Made by a program: the position numbers and the translations under genes. The notes beneath the pieces are model-generated. The model saw only the letters and a program-made list of their open reading frames with translations, ran no database searches and was not told the DNA's origin. Shown piece by piece: positions 18,099 to 26,708 of a DNA stretch of 64,000 bases. The stretch lies in NCBI RefSeq assembly GCF_014200605.1, contig NZ_JACHCE010000001.1, positions 372,001 to 436,000 of the forward strand. The letters are read 5' to 3'. Positions within the stretch are counted from its first letter, which is position 1. Each line of letters starts with the position of its first letter. This DNA comes from Pedobacter cryoconitis. Lineage in GTDB: Bacteria > Bacteroidota > Bacteroidia > Sphingobacteriales > Sphingobacteriaceae.

Positions 18099-19859
18099 AT
18101 GAAAAAGATTTTATCAATTATATTAACCCTGGCTGTATTGTCGGGTTGTAAAAAAAACCTGCTGGAAACTGCACCTTATTCGGCAGTGGATGCAGAAAAG
18201 ATGTGGACTACAGATAACCTGACTGATCTGGGGATGAGTGGGGTTTACAACGCGCTCCGTCTGGGAATTAAGACCGACGGTGCATCAGGGCTGGAACTTT
18301 ATCAGTTAGACCGCTTTAGTTTTAGCGGACAGACCAGCGGTTCGGAAGTGCTGATGGCAGGAACAGTAACTACCGGCAATTCTATGTTCAGTGACAACTG
18401 GAAAAATATGTACGAAGGTATTCAGCGTGCCAATGATGCGATTAAAAATATTCCGTTGAAGTCTCCATCTGCCGATGCGAAAAAGAGCCGATATGTAGCC
18501 GAAGCTAAGTTTTTAAGAGCTTATTTCTATTTAAGACTCAATCAATTGTATAAAGGTGTACCTATTTATCTTGAACCATTTTTAGCGGATGATGCGACTA
18601 AAGGGCGAGCTACTGAAGAAGATGTCTGGACGCAGGTTATTACCGATCTGACGGCTTGTATCGCTGAACCTAACCTGCCGGACAGATATGCTGCCGGAAA
18701 TGCTGCTTACGGCCATATTACTAAAGGGGCAGCTTATGCACTGCGTGGAAAAGCATATTTATATCAGCAAAAGTGGGCTTTGGCAGCGGCCGATTTTAGT
18801 AAAGTTAAGGATGCTGGTTATGGATTATTTAATAATTATACCACTTTATTTAAAACCGCAAATGAACAGAGTAATGAAATGATCTTCTCTATTCAGAATA
18901 TTGGAATAGCGAATTCGGGTTCTACAACGCAATTTTTCTGCGGTACCAGGTCGTCTTTTGGTTCTTGCTGGAATACCTATCATGTATCACCAAACCTGGT
19001 AGACCTGTATGAAAATGCAGATGGTTCTAAATTTAGCTGGGAGTCGGTCATTCCGGGTTATTCTGCTTTATCTGTTGCTGAAAGGGAAGTGTATTTTTTA
19101 AGAAACAACCTGACCGCTGCTGAAATTACTGCGGCAACAACCAGGGGGGCAAAAATGAGCCTTTATCTGCCAACGGGCAATGAGGCACGTATTTTACAGG
19201 CTTACACAAACCGTGATCCAAGATTAGCTGCCAATGTAATTACTCCTTATTCAACTTATGCAGGGGTGTATAGCGGCATCAATGCAACGGTGACTTCAAG
19301 GTGGCCATATCGTTCAGAAGCAGCTTTGAATGGTGATTTGCGCACAGATACACAGAGTTATTTTTACTATTTGTACAGGAAATTTGTTTATGAAGGAGCT
19401 TCTGAAACACTGAACAGGTCTTACGGGCCTACAGATTTTCCAATTATCAGATATGCAGATGTATTGCTGATGTGGGCAGAAGCCTTAAACGAACAGGGAT
19501 CAACCGGTGATGCTATTGCGAAAGTTAATGAAGTAAGAAGCCGTGCCGGTGCTGCTGTCCTGCAAATGGGAAATGGCTCTTTACCTACTTTTGTGAGCGA
19601 TCAGGTTAATTTAAGGGAGCGTATCCGTAACGAACGCCGTGTAGAATTTCCAAATGAAGGGATTAATTACTTTGACGAATTGCGCTGGAAAAGCTGGAAA
19701 GATAAAGTTTTTTATGCAGGCAATGGGGTAAAACAGATCTGGGGAAACACCGTATATCCCTATACATTTAAAGGGGATTATATCTATAGCTGGCCTGTTC
19801 CCCAGGTAGAAATTGAAAGAAATCCTAATCTGAAACAAAATACTGGCTGGATAAATTAG
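18099..19859 (+). CDS. SusD/RagB-type nutrient-binding outer-membrane lipoprotein
   Basis: 586 aa. The lipobox is LSGC with the lipidated Cys17, so the protein is a surface lipoprotein. The SusD helical region is evident (AEAKFLRAYFYLRLNQLYKGVPIYLEPF) with C-terminal IRYADVLLMWAEALNE, INEVRSRAG-like and IRNERRVEFPNEGINYFDELRW motifs. It caps the SusC barrel and captures glycan at the cell surface. GGGAGAAAG precedes the ATG, one of the few Shine-Dalgarno-like sequences here. The next gene starts immediately after its stop (TAGATG). Confidence 0.95.
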   Translation: MKKILSIILTLAVLSGCKKNLLETAPYSAVDAEKMWTTDNLTDLGMSGVYNALRLGIKTDGASGLELYQLDRFSFSGQTSGSEVLMAGTVTTGNSMFSDNWKNMYEGIQRANDAIKNIPLKSPSADAKKSRYVAEAKFLRAYFYLRLNQLYKGVPIYLEPFLADDATKGRATEEDVWTQVITDLTACIAEPNLPDRYAAGNAAYGHITKGAAYALRGKAYLYQQKWALAAADFSKVKDAGYGLFNNYTTLFKTANEQSNEMIFSIQNIGIANSGSTTQFFCGTRSSFGSCWNTYHVSPNLVDLYENADGSKFSWESVIPGYSALSVAEREVYFLRNNLTAAEITAATTRGAKMSLYLPTGNEARILQAYTNRDPRLAANVITPYSTYAGVYSGINATVTSRWPYRSEAALNGDLRTDTQSYFYYLYRKFVYEGASETLNRSYGPTDFPIIRYADVLLMWAEALNEQGSTGDAIAKVNEVRSRAGAAVLQMGNGSLPTFVSDQVNLRERIRNERRVEFPNEGINYFDELRWKSWKDKVFYAGNGVKQIWGNTVYPYTFKGDYIYSWPVPQVEIERNPNLKQNTGWIN

Positions 19860-20642
19860 ATGAAGGGATATCAATTAGTTGTCTTGTTGCTGCTGGGTGT
19901 AAACCTGGCAGCAGCTGGCCAGGAAGCGAAAAAACGCAAGCTTATCTTCTCGGATGAATTCAATTATCAGGGATTGCCTGACAGTTCAAAATGGACTTAT
20001 GAAGTAGGATTGGTGCGCAATAAAGAACCTCAGTATTATACTTCAAAAAGAATGGAGAATGCAAGGGTAGAAAATGGAAATCTGGTTATTGAAGCGAAAA
20101 AAGAGGATTATAAAGGGGCAAAATATACTTCAGCAAGTTTAATTACACTTGGTAAAAAGCACTTTAAATATGGCAGGATAGAAGTGCGGGCTAAAGTTCC
20201 TAAAGGTTTGGGAAGCTGGCCGGCAATCTGGATGCTCGGTAAAAACCGGCAACAGGTTAAATGGCCAAACTGTGGTGAAATTGATATTCTGGAATATGTA
20301 GGTAAAGATTCCACGCAGGTTTATGGTACAGTTCATTACGCTGATTCTGCAGCAAAGTATCATTATGCAGGAGAGAAACCTAAAGTAGGTGAACCGAATG
20401 AAGACTATCATATATATGCGATAGAATGGAATAAGAAAAGTATTTCTTTTTACTATGACGATTTGAAATATTTTGTCTTTGAGTATAAAAAGAGGGCTTA
20501 TCGTCCGGGAAAAATTTTTAAAAGACCTTTTTATTTGTTATTAAATTTGGCTTTAGGTAGGGAAGGTACATTAGGTGGGCGGCTGGATGATAACATCTTA
20601 CCTTTAAAATATAATGTTGATTATGTTAGGGTTTACAAATAG
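19860..20642 (+). CDS. Glycoside hydrolase family 16 protein (laminarinase-type active site)
   Basis: 260 aa with an N-terminal signal (1-20, LAAAGQ). The beta-jelly-roll core includes FSDEFNYQGLPDSSKWTYEVG and GSWPAIWMLG. The active-site motif EIDILE has nucleophile Glu140, Asp142 and acid/base Glu145, the E-x-D-x-x-E spacing with beta-bulge seen in laminarinases and related beta-1,3(4)-glucanases. It is an endo-acting enzyme, probably cleaving the backbone of the target glycan in the periplasm or at the surface. Start abuts the susD stop; its 3' end overlaps the PL8 start by 29 bp. Exact linkage specificity is unknown. Confidence 0.9.
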   Translation: MKGYQLVVLLLLGVNLAAAGQEAKKRKLIFSDEFNYQGLPDSSKWTYEVGLVRNKEPQYYTSKRMENARVENGNLVIEAKKEDYKGAKYTSASLITLGKKHFKYGRIEVRAKVPKGLGSWPAIWMLGKNRQQVKWPNCGEIDILEYVGKDSTQVYGTVHYADSAAKYHYAGEKPKVGEPNEDYHIYAIEWNKKSISFYYDDLKYFVFEYKKRAYRPGKIFKRPFYLLLNLALGREGTLGGRLDDNILPLKYNVDYVRVYK

Positions 20643-22749
20643 ATTAAAAATTTTTGCTGTACTGCTGTTTTTAGGCAGCAGTCATTTGGTGAATGCTCAG
20701 ACTGAGCCTTATCAGACCATTATGGACCGGATTAATATGGGCTTGCAGGATGACAGCCATTCACTGGATGGACAGGCTTTAAAAAGTATAGCCGCTATTA
20801 AAAAAGATGGCAGCTGGGCAGATATAAATTATACCAATCCGGATTATGATCCTTTACAAAGAATGAAGACTATTGCCATAGTTTACAGTGGGTCAGGTCA
20901 TCAATTATATGGTGATGCTAAAGCTTATGATGCGATTGTTAAATCTCTGGGACATTGGCTGGAATTGAATCCTAAAAATAAGAACTGGTGGTATAATGAG
21001 ATCTTTTATCCAAAGACCATAGGCGAAATATTGATCCTGATGCGTTATGCAAAAATGCCTTTGCCGGCAGATTTAGAAAAATCTTTGCTGGTCAGGATGA
21101 CCAGGAAATTAAAGACTGGCGATGGGGCGAATACCTCTGATGAGGCTTTGCATTACCTGTACAGGGCTTGTCTGACACAGCGTAAAACTACACTGGATTC
21201 TGCTTCGAAATATTTATTTGAACCCGTTTCTATAACGGATGGAAAAGAAGGGGTACAGGTGGACAATAGTTATTTTCAGCATGGAAAACAGCAGGCCATT
21301 GCGAGTTATGGTGCTGTCTTTGCAGATAACTCTGTCAATGCAGCATTTTATTTAAGAGGCACGGCTTATGCGATGCCTAAGGATCAGCTGAATATTCTGA
21401 TCACTTATCTGAAAGATACTTTCTTCAAAACGATCAGAGGTAGCTTTTTTGATTTTAACGTGCGCGGACGCGGGATTAGCAGGAAAGATATTTTAAAGGG
21501 AAGTTTTGCAGGCATGTTAGCTAAAGTGAAAATTCTCAGTCCGGAATATGCAGATTACTGGCTTGCGGCAGCTCAGCGGATGTCGGGTAAAGAACCTCCT
21601 GCTTATGGTGTCTCTGCCAGTAACAGGTCATATTGGAAAAGTGGTTATACCCTGCATACACGTGCCGGATATACATTCAGTGTGCAGGCAGCTTCTTCAA
21701 GAACACTGAGAACTGAAAGAGGAAACAATGAAAATATACTGGGTAAATTTCTGGCCGATGGAGCAACAAATATCCAGCTTCGCGGGGACGAATACCTGAA
21801 TGTGATGCCTGTATGGGAATGGGATAAAATTCCTGGAGTAACCAGCAGAGCTTATCCGGATGATGAAGGGGCAACGATCAAACAGGATTGGGGTATTCCA
21901 GGAACTACAGCTTTTGCGGGCGGAGTGAGTAATGGCCTGTATGGCCTGGCTGTGTACGCGCAAAACTATGATGAGGTGCAGGCAAAAAAAGGGTGGTTCT
22001 TTTTTGATCAGGAGATTGTGTGTTTGGGTGCCGGAATCAAAAGTGCGGCTGCGCAAGAGGTCACAACAACTCTGAATCAGAACTGGTTAAAGGGGGATGT
22101 TATTCTGGCTGCTAAAGTTTCAAATGGACAGTCTTCGCAAGGTGATAAGCCAGCAGTTTTATCACCAGAAACCAAACTGGAAAAATCTGGAGCAGATTGG
22201 GTATGGCATGATCATATTGGTTATTTCCTCCCGGAAGGTGGAAATTTAAGTGTGAGCAATCAAACACAGAATGGCAGCTGGTATCGGATTAACCAGTTTC
22301 AGCCAAAAGAAGAGGTCAGCGGGAAGGTATTCCGGCTCTCTTTAAGTCATGGACATCGACCCGTTGATGGGCAATATGAATATATTGTTGTCCCGGGGAT
22401 CAGCAGTGCTGATGCGATGAAGAATTATAAACTTTCGACAATTAAAATTTTGAGTAATACAGAAGATTTGCAGGTGGTAGAACATCAGGGGCTGGATGTT
22501 TTGCAGGTAATCTTTTATAAGGCAGGAGTATTAAAAGCCGGAGATTTGAGTATTAAATCAGATCAGGCCTGTGCGATTCTGATTCAGGGTTTACATACTG
22601 AAAATCCAATAATTGATATCGCTGATCCTGCGCAGCAAAATACCCGGATACAGCTGGAACTTAAATTACCGGGGCTAAAAGGAATAAAGAAACTGAATTG
22701 TGATTTACCGGATGGCGCACAGCGGGGTGCTACGGTTAGGGTACAATAA
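20614..22749 (+). CDS. Polysaccharide lyase family 8 (hyaluronate/chondroitin AC/xanthan lyase type)
   Basis: 711 aa with a signal peptide (residues 11-29). The catalytic trio of PL8 is in place: Asn173 (GDGANTSD), His223 (DNSYFQHGKQQ) and Tyr232, keeping the nine-residue His-Tyr spacing of chondroitin AC lyase (N175/H225/Y234). Family motifs NWWYNEIFYPKTIGEIL, RGRGIS, RGNNEN and NVMPVWEWDKIPG are also visible. The enzyme cleaves by beta-elimination next to glucuronate, leaving a 4,5-unsaturated uronate for the following GH88. ATG codons at 20614 and 20623 are both possible; either overlaps the GH16 gene. Lack of sulfatases argues against sulfated chondroitin as the main substrate. Confidence 0.92.
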   Translation: MLIMLGFTNRLKIFAVLLFLGSSHLVNAQTEPYQTIMDRINMGLQDDSHSLDGQALKSIAAIKKDGSWADINYTNPDYDPLQRMKTIAIVYSGSGHQLYGDAKAYDAIVKSLGHWLELNPKNKNWWYNEIFYPKTIGEILILMRYAKMPLPADLEKSLLVRMTRKLKTGDGANTSDEALHYLYRACLTQRKTTLDSASKYLFEPVSITDGKEGVQVDNSYFQHGKQQAIASYGAVFADNSVNAAFYLRGTAYAMPKDQLNILITYLKDTFFKTIRGSFFDFNVRGRGISRKDILKGSFAGMLAKVKILSPEYADYWLAAAQRMSGKEPPAYGVSASNRSYWKSGYTLHTRAGYTFSVQAASSRTLRTERGNNENILGKFLADGATNIQLRGDEYLNVMPVWEWDKIPGVTSRAYPDDEGATIKQDWGIPGTTAFAGGVSNGLYGLAVYAQNYDEVQAKKGWFFFDQEIVCLGAGIKSAAAQEVTTTLNQNWLKGDVILAAKVSNGQSSQGDKPAVLSPETKLEKSGADWVWHDHIGYFLPEGGNLSVSNQTQNGSWYRINQFQPKEEVSGKVFRLSLSHGHRPVDGQYEYIVVPGISSADAMKNYKLSTIKILSNTEDLQVVEHQGLDVLQVIFYKAGVLKAGDLSIKSDQACAILIQGLHTENPIIDIADPAQQNTRIQLELKLPGLKGIKKLNCDLPDGAQRGATVRVQ

Positions 22750-22818
22750 GTTAAATTCAGCAAGAACTTTGTATTTAAGCCAGGAATAATAATAGAATAA
22801 ATATTTAAGAAAAAACGA

Positions 22819-24024
22819 ATGATGAAAAGAATCAATTTAATTGCAGGGTTACTTTTACTGGCGGGATCTGCCTCTTTTGCGCAGAAATCAGATACACAAT
22901 TACAAAATATGGGGCAATTAATTGATGAACAATTTGATTTTGCTGTAAAACAATATAAAGTTCTGGACAGGAATATTCCTGCTGGTTTAACGCCACAGAG
23001 TTATGATGCTAAAAATAATAAACTGGTAGCCTATGATATTAAATGGTGGTGCAGTGGATTTTATAGTGGTTCGCTATGGTATATCTATGAACAAACTAAA
23101 GATGCATCGGTGAAAAAAACTGCCGAAAAAGCATTGAAAGTAATTGAACCTAACCAGAACTATAGCGGTAACCATGATCTTGGTTTTATGATGTTTTGCA
23201 GTTTTGGAAATGCGTATCGCCTGACTAAAAACCCAGTCTATAAAGCAGTAATTGACAGGTCTGCGGCATCTTTAGCCAAACGCTATCGTCCTGCAATCGA
23301 GTCTATTCAGTCTTGGGATAAAAACAAGTACTGGAAGTGCCCGGTAATTATAGACAATATGATGAATCTGGAAATGTTAAACTGGGTGAGTGATCAGGGC
23401 GGGGATGCAAAGTATAAAGAGATTGCTGTTAAACATGCCAATACCACTTTAAAGAACCATTTCAGACCAGACTTTAGTTCCTATCATGTAGTAGATTATG
23501 ATTTGACAACAGGAAAGGTTAACCGTAAAGCGACCTGGCAGGGGGCGGCTAACTGCTCTGCATGGGCAAGGGGACAAGCCTGGGCATTGTATGGTTATAC
23601 GATGATGTACAGAGATACTAAAGATCAGAAATATCTGGATCAGGCAAAGGGGATTGCCCATTTTATACTGAACCACCCGAATTTGCCGGTTGATAAAATT
23701 CCTTTCTGGGATTTTGATGCACCAAAAATCCCTTACGCTGAACGGGATGCTTCTGCCGGAGCTGTTACTGCATCAGCTTTGCTTGAATTAGCTCAGTATA
23801 CCAATGCAGCTACTGAAAAAAAAGAGTTTGTCTCTTCGGCAGAGACAATGATCAGGTCACTGGCAACTCCTGTATATCGCGCTAAATTAGGGGAGAATGG
23901 CGGGTTTTTATTGCTGCACAGTACCGGAGCACTTCCTTTGAACAGTGAAATTGATGTACCTTTAGTTTATGCCGATTATTACTTTCTGGAGGCATTGGGC
24001 AGATATAAAAAATGGTATTTATAA
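22819..24024 (+). CDS. GH88 unsaturated glucuronyl hydrolase
   Basis: 401 aa with a signal peptide (1-21, SFAQ). The (alpha/alpha)6 barrel enzyme hydrates and releases 4,5-unsaturated uronate from the non-reducing end of lyase products. The two catalytic aspartates are recognisable: Asp120 in NHDLGFMM and Asp179 in IIDNMMNLEML. Other conserved parts are WWCSGFYSGSLWY and GQAWALYGYTMMYR. It follows the PL8 gene by 69 bp and supplies the substrate of KduI. This makes a complete lyase-to-pyruvate route within the window. Assignment to GH88 rather than GH105 rests on the overall motif pattern. Confidence 0.93.
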   Translation: MMKRINLIAGLLLLAGSASFAQKSDTQLQNMGQLIDEQFDFAVKQYKVLDRNIPAGLTPQSYDAKNNKLVAYDIKWWCSGFYSGSLWYIYEQTKDASVKKTAEKALKVIEPNQNYSGNHDLGFMMFCSFGNAYRLTKNPVYKAVIDRSAASLAKRYRPAIESIQSWDKNKYWKCPVIIDNMMNLEMLNWVSDQGGDAKYKEIAVKHANTTLKNHFRPDFSSYHVVDYDLTTGKVNRKATWQGAANCSAWARGQAWALYGYTMMYRDTKDQKYLDQAKGIAHFILNHPNLPVDKIPFWDFDAPKIPYAERDASAGAVTASALLELAQYTNAATEKKEFVSSAETMIRSLATPVYRAKLGENGGFLLLHSTGALPLNSEIDVPLVYADYYFLEALGRYKKWYL

Positions 24025-24070
24025 TTACCGAACCCTGATTTTATCATTAAATACTAATTAATACAGCTTT

Positions 24071-25321
24071 ATGATTTCTTTCCATACAAAAACAATTTTA
24101 TTATGGTCTTTCCTATTGGTCATTTGCACTTCGGCTGCTGCGCAGCAGTTCAAAAAAGATAAACCGGTTTCAGGTGCGCAGGACAGAAAGGTCTGGGTTA
24201 AAGCTTTATATAAAATTGCTTATCCGGTAGTCTCCAATCTGGCTAAGGGAACACTGAAAAAAAATATGCCTTTGGAAACGGGGCCAAAATATGGTTTAGG
24301 GCTTAAAAGTGTGACCTATCTGGAAGCTGTAGGCAGGACAATGGCAGGAATAGCTCCATGGCTGGCCCTGCCGGATGATCGTACTGACGAAGGTAAAATG
24401 CGTAAAGAGCTGCGGTCTATGCTGCTGAAAGGATTAAAGAATGCAGTTGATCCTAAAAACCCTGATTATTTGAATTTCAGAACTGAAAGCCAGCCTATAG
24501 TAGATGCTGCTTATGTTGCCCAGGCTTTTATCCGTGCACCAAAAGCTTTATGGGAGCCTTTGGACAAGGAAACTAAAGCCCGCTTTGTTGAAGAATTTAA
24601 AGCATTGAGAAACAGGAGTGGCGCCTACAATAACTGGCTTTTATTTTCAGGTTTGACTGAAGGGTTTTTATTAAGTATCGGTGAAGAATATGATCCTGCA
24701 AGGGTTCAGTTTGCTGTTAATAAAATGAAAGAATGGTATGTAGGGGATAGCTGGTATAGTGATGGAGCAAAATTCAGTATGGATTATTATAATTCTTATG
24801 TAATTCACCCTATGCTGGTAGATCTGCTGAAAATTCTGTCTGATCAAAAAAAGGCGCCTGTTAGTGATTATGATCAGGCTTTGAAACGGATGGTTAGATA
24901 TTCTGAATACTTAGAGCGGATTATTTCTCCCGAAGGGACATACCCGGCTTATGGAAGATCTGTGACTTACAGGACTGCAGCTTTTCAGGCCCTGGCTCAA
25001 ACAGCGTTAATGGAGAAATTACCGGATTACGTAAAACCGGCGCAGGTACGTTGTGCTTTGACTAAGGTGATACAGAATATGTATACAGGTGATCAGAATT
25101 TTGATGATAAAGGCTGGTTGGTTTTAGGGTTTAACGGGCATCAGCCTGCTATTGCCGATTATTACACTTCGACCGGAAGTTTGTATATGGCTACTTTAGG
25201 CTTTTTAACACTTGGGCTTCCTGCTGACAATGAGTTCTGGACAGATGCTGCTGCTCCATGGACTTCTTTAAAAGCGTGGACTGGCGAAGAGGTAGTGAAG
25301 GATTATAAAGTAGAGTATTAG
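24071..25321 (+). CDS. DUF2264 domain exported protein, putative glycoside hydrolase
   Basis: 416 aa with a signal peptide (1-25, SAAAQ). The single DUF2264 domain spans most of the chain and has an all-helical toroid look, with motifs AVGRTMAGIAPWL, YLNFRTESQPIVDAAYVAQAF, NNWLLFSGLTEGFLLS, WYSDGAKFSMDYYNSYVIHPML and PAYGRSVTYR. From memory, part of this family has been classed with GH154 beta-glucuronidases, which would fit a glucuronate-rich glycan. It is the last gene of the susC operon, ending 9 bp before the long inverted repeat. Confidence 0.85.
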   Translation: MISFHTKTILLWSFLLVICTSAAAQQFKKDKPVSGAQDRKVWVKALYKIAYPVVSNLAKGTLKKNMPLETGPKYGLGLKSVTYLEAVGRTMAGIAPWLALPDDRTDEGKMRKELRSMLLKGLKNAVDPKNPDYLNFRTESQPIVDAAYVAQAFIRAPKALWEPLDKETKARFVEEFKALRNRSGAYNNWLLFSGLTEGFLLSIGEEYDPARVQFAVNKMKEWYVGDSWYSDGAKFSMDYYNSYVIHPMLVDLLKILSDQKKAPVSDYDQALKRMVRYSEYLERIISPEGTYPAYGRSVTYRTAAFQALAQTALMEKLPDYVKPAQVRCALTKVIQNMYTGDQNFDDKGWLVLGFNGHQPAIADYYTSTGSLYMATLGFLTLGLPADNEFWTDAAAPWTSLKAWTGEEVVKDYKVEY

Positions 25322-25329
25322 TACATAAA

Positions 25330-25386
25330 AAGCGTCCTGATAAGGAAGGCAACAGTCTGACTGTTGCCTTCCTTATCAGGACGCTT
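25330..25386. terminator. 27-bp perfect inverted repeat, probable bidirectional terminator
   Basis: Arms 25330-25356 and 25360-25386 are exactly complementary with a 3-base loop (CTG). It lies between the converging DUF2264 and lyase genes and reaches 17 bp from the latter's stop codon. The stem is much longer than common terminators. A short T-run is available only on the minus strand, after the left arm; on the plus strand the stem is followed by ATAGG. Confidence 0.65.
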
Positions 25387-25402
25387 ATAGGATACTGATC
25401 AG

Positions 25403-26599
25403 TTATGGTTTGTAAAGCAGGTCAGTTAACTGCGTGTCTTTATCTTTTGTAATAGATGCAGCCTGTTTGAGATAAGCAGTATTGTGGTAAGCTTTTCCGG
25501 CAATGATTAGCAATCTGTATAATTCACTGGTATTATAAGAGACGATTTGTTTATGATCTTTCTGTTTTTCTCCAAGTGCATAAGGAATAAGCCAGTCCAG
25601 TGCTTTATGAATACTTCTTCCGTCGGCGGTTTGATAATTCCAGAGATCAATACCTGCGTGTTTTCCTAATAAGGCAAGATTAAACCAGCCGTCATTCAGG
25701 TTCATGGTACTATAGCTATATGCTTTTGTTCTGGCAAGTTCCAGTGGCTGTTCACCTTCGGGGGTAATTTGTACGGTTATTCTCTGAAGACTCTCTGTTA
25801 AGGTCTTTTTTGCCAGCTCTTTATTGCCTGTAAACAATGCGAATGAGACAACCTGTGTATCGTAAATAGTACCATGATTGTTTTTAGATTTATGTTCGTC
25901 TTTTCCATTTTTACTGGTTAACAACCAATTCAGGTATTGTTTGTACCAGTCTTTAAGACCGTTGAGCTGCTGATCAGAGAATGATTTTGATCCTGCAAGC
26001 AGACCTGCCCAGTCTGCTAATTCAACCAGAGAACGACTTTCAATAATACCTATCCCGCGGCCATCATTAACACCTGGTATAGCCTGTCCATAATTAAGAT
26101 TGGGATTCATTTTTGTTTCAGGTGCAATAAACCATACATTAATTAGTTCGGCGGCTTTTGATGCATATTTTTCCTGACCTGTAAAATAGTAGGCGAGTGA
26201 TAAAAACTGACACTTATCGGTCAGGTCATGTAAAAATACAGCGTCCGTTATTTTCCTGATATCCGGGTTGCGTTCTCCATCTTTTCTAATATAGGGAGTT
26301 CCGTTTGGTTGAGAAGGATCAGGCCAGAAATAGGGCGCCTGACTCATATAATCATGTTTTGATCCGCTTGGTGGCGTTGATGATTTATCCATCACAGATT
26401 TTGGCTTTACAGAAAGAAGGGCATCAGCTTTGCTGATCACCAGGTCTGCCAGACTTTTTATCTCTTTATCATTTTGTTGCCAGGCTTCTTTTTTTGCCTG
26501 GAGATCATCAGCATTGATTAAAAATAGTTTTGGATTTTGCGCAAAAGATAGCTGGTTATAAAGAAGAACGAGCATAACGCATAAAAATTTAGTTCTCAT
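25403..26599 (-). CDS. Alginate_lyase-domain polysaccharide lyase (PL38/PL5-like)
   Basis: 398 aa with a signal peptide (1-20, LSFAQ). The (alpha/alpha) toroid domain shows YMSQAPYFWPDP (84-95), GRGIGIIESRSLVELADW (180-197) and KSKNNHGTIYDTQV (237-250), with Asn241/His242 and Tyr246 as likely catalytic residues. This motif set is shared by alginate_lyase-fold proteins including PL38 glucuronan/alginate lyases; PL5 is a more distant alternative. It converges on the susC operon and probably belongs to the same locus. It has its own promoter candidate (TATATTTG at 26629-26622 on the minus strand). Confidence 0.85.
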   Translation of the reverse strand: MRTKFLCVMLVLLYNQLSFAQNPKLFLINADDLQAKKEAWQQNDKEIKSLADLVISKADALLSVKPKSVMDKSSTPPSGSKHDYMSQAPYFWPDPSQPNGTPYIRKDGERNPDIRKITDAVFLHDLTDKCQFLSLAYYFTGQEKYASKAAELINVWFIAPETKMNPNLNYGQAIPGVNDGRGIGIIESRSLVELADWAGLLAGSKSFSDQQLNGLKDWYKQYLNWLLTSKNGKDEHKSKNNHGTIYDTQVVSFALFTGNKELAKKTLTESLQRITVQITPEGEQPLELARTKAYSYSTMNLNDGWFNLALLGKHAGIDLWNYQTADGRSIHKALDWLIPYALGEKQKDHKQIVSYNTSELYRLLIIAGKAYHNTAYLKQAASITKDKDTQLTDLLYKP

Positions 26600-26621
26600 A
26601 GTCGATTGATTTCTGTGGAAT

Positions 26622-26629
26622 CAAATATA
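26622..26629 (-). promoter_or_regulatory. -7 promoter element candidate for the lyase gene
   Basis: On the minus strand TATATTTG matches TAnnTTTG, about 23 bp before the ATG at 26599. No TTG is found at the expected -33 distance; a TTCCGGAA palindrome (26640-26647) lies just upstream. A regulated or weak promoter is possible. Confidence 0.35.
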
Positions 26630-26679
26630 ACCATGAAATTTCCGGAACAGAAGGGGATTCTGTATTTTATGTGTGATGA

Positions 26680-26704
26680 TATTCCGCCTTTTGCGGGCGG
26701 AATA
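26680..26704 (-). terminator. Hairpin after the siderophore-interacting protein gene
   Basis: A 9-bp perfect stem (26680-26688 with 26696-26704, GC-rich, seven-base loop) lies 4 bp beyond the stop codon of the minus-strand flavoprotein gene. There is no T-run after it, so it may be a stem that protects the 3' end or a weak terminator. Confidence 0.5.
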
Positions 26705-26708
26705 ATTA

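Noticed and set aside
25330..25386. Inverted repeat as an insertion-sequence end
   Set aside because: The arms are separated by only three bases with no transposase or target duplication nearby.
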